From Incurvaria masculella (taxonomy: Eukaryota > Arthropoda > Insecta > Lepidoptera > Incurvariidae), in the NCBI GenBank assembly GCA_946894095.1, contig OX335665.1:3110001-3174000 (forward strand): 64,000 bases of DNA. Reading direction: 5' to 3'. Position 1 is the stretch's first letter. Each line of letters opens with the position of its first letter. The translations under genes were made by a program, and so were the position numbers. The notes under the pieces are model-generated. The model ran no database searches, was not told where the DNA came from, and saw only the letters and a list, made by a program, of their open reading frames with translations. This document shows, one piece after another, positions 44,675 through 54,032 of this stretch.

Positions 44675-44890
44675 AATTGTGGAGATCAGTATAGGTACCA
44701 CACATTCGAATACAGTTTTTTTTACCCACCTCGGGGGTGTTAGCATCTCATCACATTCAGTTCCATTAGGGCGTAAGTGAAAGCACATTGAATTATTTTC
44801 AACTGTTTTTGAAATTTCAAAAAGATGAAAGTTACATTGATAGGTTTGCTGTATTTGAAACATATAATTATCCCAATCTTTTTTCAAACT

Positions 44891-45282
44891 TTTTAGGGTT
44901 CCGTACCCAAAGGGTGAAAACGGAACCCTATTACTAAGCCTCCGCTGTCCGTCCGCCCGTCCATCCGTCCGTCCGTCCGTCCGTCCGTCCGTCCGTCCTT
45001 CCGTCCGTCCGTCCGTCCGTCCGTCCGTCCGTCCGTCCGTCCGTCCGTCCGTCCGTCCGTCCGTCCGTCCGTCACAGGGCTGTATCTCATGAACCGTAAT
45101 AGGTAGGCAGCTGAAATTTTCACAGAGTATGTATTTATTTTGCCGCTATAATAACAAATAGGTAAAATAAAAAATTATGAAACAAAAACCCATACAAAAA
45201 ACGTGATTTTTCTTATTGAATCTTGTATGATGGTACAGAACCCTTCGTGTGCGAGTCCGACTCGCACTTGGCCGGTTTTTTT
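44891..45282 (-). mobile_element. Family B element with a greatly expanded CCGT array
   Basis: TTTTTAGGGTTCCGTACCC to CTCGCACTTGGCCGGTTTTT. The CCGT tract at 44947-45073 is about 125 bases, against 10-45 in the other copies. Confidence 0.9.
44947..45073. repeat. (CCGT)n microsatellite
   Basis: About 30 units with a few variants (CCGC, CCAT, CCTT) near its start. Confidence 0.95.
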
Positions 45283-45309
45283 CTGATTTTTTGAATCATT
45301 GGGGTCTTA

Positions 45310-45423
45310 CAGTCGTATTCAGAGAGCCTCTGTCAAAAGTCAGTACGAGATTAGCACCGGGCGAACAATACAAAATTAGTCCGACGAATTAAAATTAATC
45401 CGCCCACTCTGAATACAGCTGTT
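45310..45423. mobile_element. Family F small MITE, copy 3
   Basis: CAGTCGTATTCAGAGAGCC... to ...CCACTCTGAATACAGCTG. Core CCGGGCGAACAATACAAAA. Confidence 0.7.
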
Positions 45424-45863
45424 AAAGTTTTGTCTTTACATTATGCCTCGACTATCAATCTACAAATACACTTTTTCGATTATCGAAATACGTTGCACTT
45501 ATTTTTAAATAAAAATAAATGTTGTTTTACTTACGACATTATAGAACTGAATGCAATCTAGTGCTAACTCTAACACCCTTTAAACAGATCAACATTGTTG
45601 ATTTCTTCGAAATTTCTCTAAAAGTTACGCGAAATGTGATCAAATTCGGAAGGTATCGTTTATCAGTCAACATTACATGCGCGTGTTTGCGTAGCCCACT
45701 TTTCATCGCGGTAAACTATACTTACGTTGCTAAAGGCGTGGTTGATTCGATACGTTATCCGTCAACTATCGAATGCAGCTGTTAAGATTAGGACCCTATC
45801 TCCACTTTGAAGTTTCAAGTGCTGGTTCTAGAACTTTCGATATGGTCAATTCAGCTCGTAACT
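45424..45863. other. unassigned stretch
   Basis: One 88-codon open frame (45519-45785 plus) without family features. Confidence 0.4.
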
Positions 45864-46521
45864 AAAAAAAAACTGGCCAAGTGCGAGTCGGACTCACACA
45901 CAAAGGGTTCCGTACCATCAGCCTCAGTGGCCCAGTAGCGCGACACTTCGGCGATCGCTCTCCGAAGGTCCGGTCTGGTCTTGGATGGGTGATTCGACCG
46001 TTGAGAGAGGCTGGCCGTGGTTCGGATTCCACGTTAAACTGTAGGTCCCCTTCCTTACTTACTAGGTGGTAGGGTTAATCCCGCCCGGGTTGATACCATC
46101 GCATTGGATGAACGATGGTCGAAGCGGCAATGAAAATGTTCCGTGTTTTCCATCCAGTACAATTTGGCCGTGCAATATAAGGAAGGTCCTGGCATGGCAC
46201 CTAGTTCCCATGTGGTGTGTTGGGCTAATACCATGACAGAAGGTGTGGTATTAGCCATCCATGTCCAGTCACATAAAAAAAAAACATCGTGAAAGATTTA
46301 ACACAAAAAATCACCCCTAATATTTATTATTTTTTAATTTTACTTATTTTTTGTCATAGCGGCAAAATAAATACACACTCTGTGAAAATTACAGCTGCCT
46401 ATACCTATTACGGTATTACGGTTCATGAGATACAGCCTTGTGACAGACGTACGGGCGGACGGACAGCGGAGGCTTAGTACGAGTGTTCCGTTTTCACCCT
46501 TTGGGTACGGAACCCTAAAAA
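45864..46521 (+). mobile_element. Family B element split by a SINE
   Basis: Left part AAAAAACTGGCCAAGTGCG...GTTCCGTACC to 45918. It resumes at about 46285 with ATCGTGAAAGATTTAACAC and ends GGGTACGGAACCCTAAAA. CATC on both sides of the SINE is its likely target duplication. Confidence 0.85.
45919..46284 (+). mobile_element. 5S-headed SINE nested in family B
   Basis: Starts AGCCTCAGTGGCCCAGTAGC, with the 5S-like head missing a ~17-base piece (box A region shortened: CTCCGAAGGTCCGGTCTGG). Body and tail CATGTCCAGTCACAT plus an A run. The head deletion would weaken its own promoter. Confidence 0.85.
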
Positions 46522-46711
46522 GTAGCAACGATTTTGAGTGAAGTACTTATATTCACTCAAATTGCGTTTTGACAGCTCAGAATGTATTAAACCGACGGAT
46601 CATATAGCTTTCCGTGCTCGCACTGCCGATCGCTACCAATCTTCACAAAATCACGATCGAATCGAAAAAAATGCCTGAACATTTCATTAAATCACGACGC
46701 CGTTATTTCGT

Positions 46712-47016
46712 TTTTAGGGTTCCGTACCTAATGGGTGAAAACGGAACCCTATTACTAAGCCTCCGCTGTCCGTCCGTCCGTCCGTCTGTCCGTCTGTCAC
46801 AGGGCTGTATCTCAGTAACCGTAACAGATAGACAGCTGCAATTTTCACAGAGTGTGTATTTATTTTGCCGCTATAACAACAAATAGGTAATATTAAAAAA
46901 TTGTTAAAATGAAAGGGGTCCCCCATACGAAAAACGCGATTTTGTTGCATATTTTTTTTGTACGATGGTACGGAACCCTTCGTGTGCGAGTCCGACTCGC
47001 ACTTGGCCGGTTTTTA
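46712..47016 (-). mobile_element. Family B element
   Basis: TTTTTAGGGTTCCGTACCTA to CGCACTTGGCCGGTTTTT, with about seven CCGT/CTGT units at 46768-46798. Confidence 0.88.
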
Positions 47017-47581
47017 CATTCAACCGAGCGGAGCTTCTAAACTTCCGAACTGCACAGCATCACCCGCTTTGGCTGATCTGAAAATTGCCTAAACAATCTA
47101 TGGACGGGTGGACTTTGTCGCTTTGACAGAAAAAGTGTCGGATACATTTTCCCGTCTAGATCTAGTGCATTTTCGTTAATAATGGTTCAAAACCCATGTA
47201 AAACTGTGTTGCCTTCCCTACTGACTACTAGGTGTTAGTTAACAACTGAAAAATATCCGTGTTGCAGTCCAGCCGTTCGATTATGACGGGAAAGTCCTGG
47301 CGTGGCACCCAGATCGCAAATCTGGTTTGATTACTTCGTGGTGTTAGGCGCAGAAGTAAGCTTTAACTCACTTCCGGCACATCGTCCGCCTCAAAGCCGG
47401 CATGGCACCTCGCTGGCAATAGCAACGTCTGTATTTCTCTAAGACGCTACCAACATATAAAAACCTTTCCTCAAATTTTTTTAAATTGTAAATTAAACTA
47501 TTCTCGGGACATTTCGGTCTGCGCCTCAGATTATGGAAGAAGTAAAAATGTGTACTTTTTCGAATAAATCGTAACTGTTCA
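47017..47581. other. unassigned stretch with a SINE-like relic
   Basis: Bases 47195-47460 show SINE-like order (AAACTGTGTTGCCTTCCCTACTGACTACTAGGTGTTAG, given here as the block near 47200-47238; later GAAAGTCCTGGCGTGGCACC) but are too diverged to place in a family. No gene. Confidence 0.35.
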
Positions 47582-47813
47582 GCAGGCCTATTCCTGGAAG
47601 TCCGTAATCATGAATCAGGAATCCTGAGTCTCGAAAACAGCTTTTATAGCGGTTTTCAAAGCGATTTTCTCGATGAAAAGATTCCGGAGCATAGTTTTTT
47701 TTAGATAATAAAGGTTTTCCGTAGAAAAAATCGCTTTGAAAACCGCTATTCGATTAGTTTTATTGACTTAGGATTCCTGATTCCTAATTACGGAATTCCA
47801 GGAATAGGCCCGC
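47582..47813. mobile_element. Family H palindromic element, copy 1
   Basis: Inverted ends GCAGGCCTATTCCTGGAA... and ...TTCCAGGAATAGGCCCGC, with further mirror blocks (GAATCAGGAATCCTGAGTC versus GACTTAGGATTCCTGATTC; TAGCGGTTTTCAAAGCGATT versus AATCGCTTTGAAAACCGCTA). Second copy at 61874-62093. Confidence 0.8.
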
Positions 47814-48309
47814 AGTTCCAGTATCCTCCGGAGTGAACGCACCCGCCGAACCAACAACCGGTGTTATATCTCCCTGGGCACACACAAGTAAAGCCACTGT
47901 GCTACAAAAGGCTGGCCTGCAGTTAAACCCTAGTTAAAGTAAATCTCGATAAGAAAGTCCACCTTATCGTACAGTTACCCGATAACTCAGATTACTGCAG
48001 TGTTTACAGCCTCTCGGAGGCTCTCCGCTGGAACCTGGAAGTCGTTGGTACATGGCTGTTAACTATAGGCATCGACATAACCAAACGTCAATGACTATAG
48101 GCTTAGAATGTAAAGACATACAGAGTCAACTGACGGATGAGACCAAAATATATTTCATACAAAATGTACTGAGATTTGTTTTTTCACTCAAAACAATTTC
48201 GATATTGCTATGTGGCTTCAAAATCTGAAGTTATATTTTAGGTTTTACTTGGAAAAGTTAAGAAATTTGATCGGGTTTTTCACTCCCGTTCACTAAACAA
48301 TTTATTAAT
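47814..48309. other. unassigned stretch
   Basis: No gene or repeat recognised. Confidence 0.45.
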
Positions 48310-48530
48310 ACACTGGCCACCATGCTTACTTTAAGGAAAACTAGAGAATTCATAAAGATTTCACAAAAAAACATTTCACATTCCATGAGCGCGACTCCAA
48401 TGTATTGATAACGATTTCAGAAGTGGTCTCATCGGCGGATGTGTTCCATCTCCCTCTAACTCGCGGTAGTGGTACCTGAGTTGACGTCTCAGTCACACTT
48501 TTTTCGTCTTTCAAGTACAGCGCGCTAGCT
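48310..48530 (+). repeat. Diverged relative of the 1.39-kb unit's left end
   Basis: ATGCTTACTTTAAGGAAAAC through CATTCCATGAGCGCGACTCC, CTCTAACTCGCGGTAGTGG and AGTACAGCGCGCTA matches 31-230 with substitutions and small indels. Confidence 0.7.
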
Positions 48531-48795
48531 TTCGTAAACCACGTGACGGATTTTAGACCACTTTTGGACTTGCCTCTCCCCCCTAGTGACCGGCCGTGAC
48601 CGAGAGGTTAAACCCCATACACAAGTTACGTGACATTCATAAAAACGCATTTTAAACACCTGTTCGAAAAGCATGGCATTTCTGATCAATGCGAACTCTA
48701 GGAAGCTATCATATCATTTAAAAAAAAGTGAATTTGTTTAATAAAAAATAATAATCAATAACAATAAAAAAAAATTGACAGATACAAAAGTAACA
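48531..48795. other. unassigned stretch
   Basis: Contains GTAAACCACGTGACGGATTT, which resembles other lepidopteran repeat DNA, but no boundaries could be set. Confidence 0.35.
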
Positions 48796-49168
48796 TTTTT
48801 TTATGGAACTAGACTTCGATGGCTAATACCAAACTGACCGTCAGATATTAGCCTAACACCACATGGGAACTAGATGCCATGCCAGGGCCTTTCTTATATT
48901 GCTCGGCTACATTGAACTGGATGGAACACGGACAATTTTCTTTGCCGCTTCAACCATCGTTCATTCAATGCGATGGTACGAACCCGGGCGGGATTAAACC
49001 TACCACTTAGTAAGTAAGGACCCCTTCCTACGTACTACGTGGAATCCGAACCACAGCCAGCCTCAACGGTTGAAAATGATCACCCATCCAGAGCCTAACC
49101 GCGCTCAGAGTTGCTTCCCCAAGCTTATCGAATCGCAAGGCGTCGCGCCACTGGGCTACCGAGGCTGA
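48796..49168 (-). mobile_element. 5S-headed SINE, diverged full length
   Basis: Tail (minus) ATCGAAGTCTAGTTCCATAA, the common body, and a head near 49060-49168 with GGGTGATCATTTTCAACCG and AGCAACTCTGAGCGCGGTTA, clearly the 5S-type head but more diverged. Confidence 0.75.
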
Positions 49169-49606
49169 CCAAATTATGAATTTACATAAATTATTGTAAA
49201 GGCTTTCACACAGCACGTTGCGGTAGAGCAGTTACTTGGCCAAAATATTAGCCCAGGGGCGATAATTTTCAATTTCTAACAAAGAACACATCCCGAATTG
49301 GGGATGGCAATATTTTATGTATACTTATATATGTATATGTATTAGTTTATTACTTTGAAGATATTAATATATGTATCAAGGTGTAAATTATTGTTTATGT
49401 GTATGAATATATTTATTAGTTTCTGTCACCCTTTACGCATTATGAATTACCTACATTTTCTTTTTCAATTCTTATCCTCATCGCCCCAAAGGTTGACTGG
49501 AAGAAATCACTTTTAGTGATAAGTCCGCCTTTGTGCAGTCTCGCTCTGTTAGATTTAATTGTTCTGTGTATGTATAGTTTTAATGTAATTGGCACAATTG
49601 AGAATT

Positions 49607-49629
49607 TCTTTCTTTCTTTCTTTCTTTCA
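49607..49629. repeat. (TTTC)n microsatellite
   Basis: Five to six units at the end of a LINE-like 3' tail. The mirror tract in the other arm is at 51967-51990. Confidence 0.9.
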
Positions 49630-49794
49630 AATCGTGTTGGACTTAGGTATTTTCTGAAAATATAATTGTGGTCTTTTCGCGAAGTTTGCTTGCGTTACGA
49701 TTACTATTACTACACAACATGAAAATATGGTACGAATAGTATAATTGTTCTACGAAATCCTACCCTGCCTTCAGCAATGATTACATATTATTTC

Positions 49795-50143
49795 CATGCA
49801 GGTGAAGAATGTATGGAGAAATAACTTCCATACAACGAGCGCGCAAAAAGTGACGCCAACTGATTTACAACATTATATCGCCGTACACATTTGTAGCACA
49901 GTGATGAAAACAAAATCCTGTTTGAAGTCTCCCAAATTGGTAGGTAAACGAATAAAGATAAGAAATATTTTTCAATAAACCAGATGGTCGTTATGTCATT
50001 CTTCATCCGTATTGATATATTCAGCGAGTGCCGAAATCAAAGAATATATGCCGAAACAAAGGCCAAATTCTATCGGCGGCACAATTGACGTGTCGACAAT
50101 TTTTTAGTTCCACCCGTTCTCCTGTTATTTCTTCACCTCCATG
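49795..50143. mobile_element. 349-bp MITE with 8-bp target duplication (hAT-like)
   Basis: Present in the left arm and absent from the right arm, so the borders are exact. Inverted ends CATGCAGGTGAAGAA and TTCTTCACCTCCATG (one mismatch). Flanks ATTATTTC and ATTATTTA, single ATTATTTC in the empty site. An 8-bp duplication suggests hAT-type mobilisation; this is inference. Confidence 0.8.
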
Positions 50144-50438
50144 ATTATTTATCTATGGCATGCGCAACAGAATTTTCTCCTAGTGTTTTTAGTCTATGGT
50201 CATGCTGCAGACTTACCACGATTATTTATATGTCACTGAACAGGATGGCTAATACCATATTCACCAAATTATTATCCCAACACCCCGCATTCCTGAAGGA
50301 ATGTGGTGACCAAAACTCAATATTTTTTTTGCCCGCTTTTATCCGCCTTTTATGAGCCTAATTCGGCCTGATGGAAGAACTGTCAAAGTCATGCAAAGTG
50401 ACGTCACATAGTACTATTTTTCGTTAGCTTAGTTCATA

Positions 50439-50765
50439 TTACGACATTTATCTCAGCCTTACTTTCTGTTACGACTATTTATCACAGCCTTAGATTTTGC
50501 GTTACGACTATTTTTCTCAGCCTTAGTTTCTGTTCCGACTATTTATCTCAGTCTAAGGCTGAGATAAATTGTCGTAACAAAAACTAAGACTAACGAAAAG
50601 TACTTAATACTTTTTGACAATGTGTCAATGTGTCAAAGTGACGTCACAAAGTACTGCTTTGCGTTAGCATTCGTTTCGGTTACGACTATTTATCTCACCC
50701 TTAGTTTCTGTTACGACTATTTATCTCAGCCTTAGTTTCTGTTACGACTATTTATCTCAGCCTAG
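50439..50765. mobile_element. Family E MITE with amplified terminal repeats
   Basis: Left: four imperfect 31-bp units (TTACGACTATTTATCTCAGC + CTTAGTTTCTG) at 50439-50556. Centre: an inverted unit and TGACGTCAC core as in 15265-15445. Right: three 31-bp units at 50690-50765. The tandem unit is the element's own terminal repeat. Confidence 0.85.
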
Positions 50766-50813
50766 GTGTGGGGTGTGGTATGAGATATTCATGTCCAGTC
50801 ACATAAATAAAAT

Positions 50814-50930
50814 GAGTATTCAGAGTGGGCAGACTAACTTTAATCCGCCAGACTAAACCGGTTTTTGTATGGGTAGTCCGGTGCTAATCTCGTACTAAGT
50901 TTTGATAGGCGCTCTCTGAATACGACTTCT
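50814..50930. mobile_element. Family F small MITE, copy 4
   Basis: GAGTATTCAGAGTGGGCAG... to ...GCGCTCTCTGAATACGAC, core CCGGTTTTTGTATGG. Confidence 0.7.
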
Positions 50931-51632
50931 ACAGTTTTTAATGGATTTCGAACTACGGAACAGCTCGAATTCGTGATGAAATAAATACACTTATTTTCAT
51001 AAATATAATTTATCTTATAACTTCTATATTACAGTAAAGTATCTTCCAAACAAGAATAGTAACTAAACTGACTAGTGGAAACTAGCCTATTTGCCCCTTC
51101 CACACACCATTAAGCTCCCATTTAAAACTAATCATCACCATGATGATATTACGCGCCTAGAAGCCAAAATCAGCTGTCACAACATTAGTCAAGATCTCGG
51201 TGAGTCAAAACTATTTCCTTGAAAACAGCTGTATCAATATGTGTGATATGTCTTTTCAAAAGGAACTAGTCTTGGGACCACACAGTTCCACGATGTCGAA
51301 ATATTGGAATCGGGTTCTTATACCTGTACAAAAGTTAAAATTATTTTACTAGCCAATGCATATGGTTGGTCTGCGTTAAGTTTCTGAACCTTATGGAATG
51401 AGAACATGAAAAAAAACATGTATGATTTCAGCTAACGTTCTATACCAACATAATTTAAAAAAATAGTAGAAAATTATAATTATGAAAATAACTGTATTTC
51501 GTCATGAATCCGAGCTGTTCCGTGAATCGAAATCCATTTAAAACTGTAGGTGGCTGTATTTGATGAAAATATGTTCTTCCATCAAGTTCAATGTAGCCGT
51601 GCTCACAAAGGTATGTAAGGTCCTGACTGGCA
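50931..51632. other. spacer of the inverted repeat, right half
   Basis: No gene. Bases 51530-51632 are SINE-body relic (AACTGTAGGTGG, TTCAATGTAGCCGTGCTCAC) continuous with the right arm. Confidence 0.45.
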
Positions 51633-52299
51633 CCACATTCCTTCAGGAATGCGGGGTGTTGGGATAATAATACGGTGAATATAGTATTAGCCATCCTGTT
51701 CAGTGACATATAAATAATCGTGGTAAATCAGCAGCATAGACTAAAAAAACTAGGAGAAAATTCTGTTGCGCATGCCATAGAGAAATAATATGTAATCTTT
51801 GCTGAAGGTAGGGTAGGATTTCGTAGAACAATTATACTATTCGTACCATATTTTCATGTTGTGTAATAATAGTAATCGTAACGCAAGCAAACTTCGCGAA
51901 AAGACCACAATTATATTTTCAGAAAATACCTAAGTCTCCAACAATTATATCGTGCGTCAGACGATTTGAAAGAAAGAAAGAAAGAAAGAAATTCTTTATT
52001 GTGCCAATTACATTAAAACTATACATACACAGAACAATTAAATCTAACAGAGCGAGACTGCACAAAGGCGGACTTATCACTAAAAGTGATTTATTCCAGT
52101 CAACCTTTGGGGCGATGAGGATAAGAATTGTAAAATAAAATGTAGGTAATTCGTAATGCGTAAAGGGTGACAGAAACCAATAAATATATTCATACACATG
52201 AACAATAATTATATTTTTTGAAGATATTAATATATTAATATCTTCAAAGTAATAAACTAATACATATACATATATATATATAAGTATACATAAAATACT
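51633..52299 (-). repeat. Large inverted repeat, right arm
   Basis: Mirror of 49311-50312 without the 349-bp insertion. It starts at CACCACATTCCTTCAGGAAT and ends GTATACATAAAATAC. It contains a GAAA tract at 51967-51990 and the LINE-like tail in reverse. The arms differ by scattered substitutions and short indels. Confidence 0.88.
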
Positions 52300-52814
52300 A
52301 CATTTGTTTGCTCAATTATAATTATTTTTTACTCTTGTAGTTTAGGTAATCGGAAGATATAATTTTCCGATAATATATTTTAAGATAATAATTTCCGAGG
52401 GTCTGATTCCAACTCTGGCTGAAGGTGATAGTAGTAAGAAGGCGATTTCTAACGCTTCCGTGTACGTAATTTCGAAACACAAAACTCTTTTAAAATACAA
52501 TGTCTCTCTCTTGCGCATTCACTTGCAAATGTTGCCGCACTCTCGAAAACAACGGTTTCGGAGACAGAATTTACATGTCAAACGGACACTGGTCGCACCG
52601 TTTGTGCTACAATTTAACACGTGTTCTAACACCTTAGAAATGCTATGGATTCTTTACATGCATCACGAGCGGTAAGTGGGATAGGGAGGGTCTTGCAATG
52701 GCTAACGTGTTTACAAAATACATTAGAAATTAATATAAAGGACATTAGGCAAAGTGTTCGCATTTGTGAGACGGCTCGGCTAAGCACCTGCTCGGCTCCC
52801 TGAGCTGCTATTCC
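52300..52814. other. unassigned stretch
   Basis: No gene recognised. Confidence 0.45.
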
Positions 52815-53095
52815 CAGTTGTCACCTAAACTGACGTTTACGGAACTTAGAAGTTTTTACTAGATATTCTGTGGTTTTACTTCTTCAAGCTGTCAAAGTCA
52901 AACTCGGACTTCCGATTTGTATAAAAACGCGCAGTCGGCGTAAACGGCAACGTCGACGTATTTACGGCAACGTTGAGTAAGCTGTCAAATCAAACTCGGA
53001 CTCGCAAACGTTAGTTCGCTTAACGCCCACTGCGCGCGCTCTTCGAATTTCTCCATACATTTGAAAATGCCAGTCGATCGATTTGCCGTAAACGC
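52815..53095 (+). mobile_element. Family C element
   Basis: CCCAGTTGTCACCTAAACTG ... GAGTAAGCTGTCAAATCAAA ... CTTAACGCCCACTGCGCGCG ... CGTAAACGCC. Ends are inverted with respect to each other (GGCGTTTACG/CGTAAACGCC). Confidence 0.8.
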
Positions 53096-53579
53096 CAAGA
53101 CTGACCACTCTGCTGCGTAAGAATCGTGAGTTGTGTGTGTGGGTGTGAGTTGATAGGGCGAGGGTGTGCGACAGGGAGGGTTTGTATGTGTGTCCTTATG
53201 AGTTGAATGATTTTGTTCCCTCTTCTTTCCGAATAACGGCGTAGCGCATCGCGTATGACACGCTAGGTGCGATGTACGTAACAAATTATGACAATTTATG
53301 TGGCGTCTTACCGCACAAGAGTATTGTGCACCGAAGGTTTGACTAACCTAGTTTCTATTGCACGACAGCGTTCCGTAGTGGGCATCGCGGGTGCGTACCA
53401 ACGCGGAGCTTCCGCGAAGGGTAGGCAGAGATGATCATACCTTTCTCGTACCTGGGGATACCGTGGTAAATGAACTCGCCGGGTGAACAAGCAAGTCAAT
53501 GATCATATCTGACATTTAGTTGCATTTCGTACCATATGCTATGTAGCTGTCCAACGACGTGTTATTCAGCCAAGTAAAC
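53096..53579. other. unassigned stretch
   Basis: Short minus frames at 52985-53284 and 53308-53499 show no family features. GTGTGTGTGGGTGTGAG near 53133 is low-complexity. Confidence 0.45.
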
Positions 53580-53701
53580 AGAGCCCGCAGTCCCAGTTGT
53601 CACCTAAATTGGCGTTTACGCCTTACCGTTCGACTGGCGTTTTCAAATGTATGGAGAAATTGAAGAGCGCGCGTAGTGGGCGTTAATGGAACTAACATTT
53701 G
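53580..53701 (-). mobile_element. Family C element, left part (split by the DNA transposon)
   Basis: AGTCCCAGTTGTCACCTAAA to GGCGTTAATGGAACTAACATTTG. It continues at 56105. Confidence 0.85.
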
Positions 53702-53732
53702 AAGGGGTCAGGGAAAAAACAGCTTTTGTCAC
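53702..53732 (+). repeat. Left terminal inverted repeat
   Basis: 31 bp beginning AAGGGGTCAGGG and ending CTTTTGTCAC. Perfect match to the right end. Confidence 0.95.
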
Positions 53733-54032
53733 CTAATGAACAAACTGAGATATCACCAATTAAAAGTTAAGATCTTAATAAAATAGTGTTATTTATACCC
53801 AAATAAATAAGAAAAGCTTTTATAATTAAAAGTATGTTTATTGTTAATGTAATTGTTATTATTTTTTATTTTGACTTCATATTAGCTAAGAGTTATAATA
53901 AAAAATTGTGACTAAGTCAGAATAATCAGGTGAAAATCATCCTATGTCCACCAACATCAGGGGAAAAACAATTTGATGTCCAAGAAATAGACAAAGAAAT
54001 TTGTAAAGCATGAGTACAATGCATGTCACAAT

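Larger units (their letters stand above)
49311..50312 (+). repeat. Large inverted repeat, left arm
   Basis: Reverse complement of 51633-52299, interrupted by the 349-bp element at 49795-50143. It includes a LINE-like 3' segment (AAAGGTTGACTGGAAGAAATC... to a TTTC tract at 49607-49629) and a SINE body relic near 50235-50312. Confidence 0.88.

Noticed and set aside
44366..45123. Minus-strand frames rich in TDGRTDGRTDGR repeats
   Set aside because: They are translations of the CCGT microsatellite inside family B elements, not proteins.
53104..53499. Minus-strand frames suggesting a small secreted protein
   Set aside because: No signal peptide or family. Part of the DNA is a GT-rich low-complexity tract and repeat edges.
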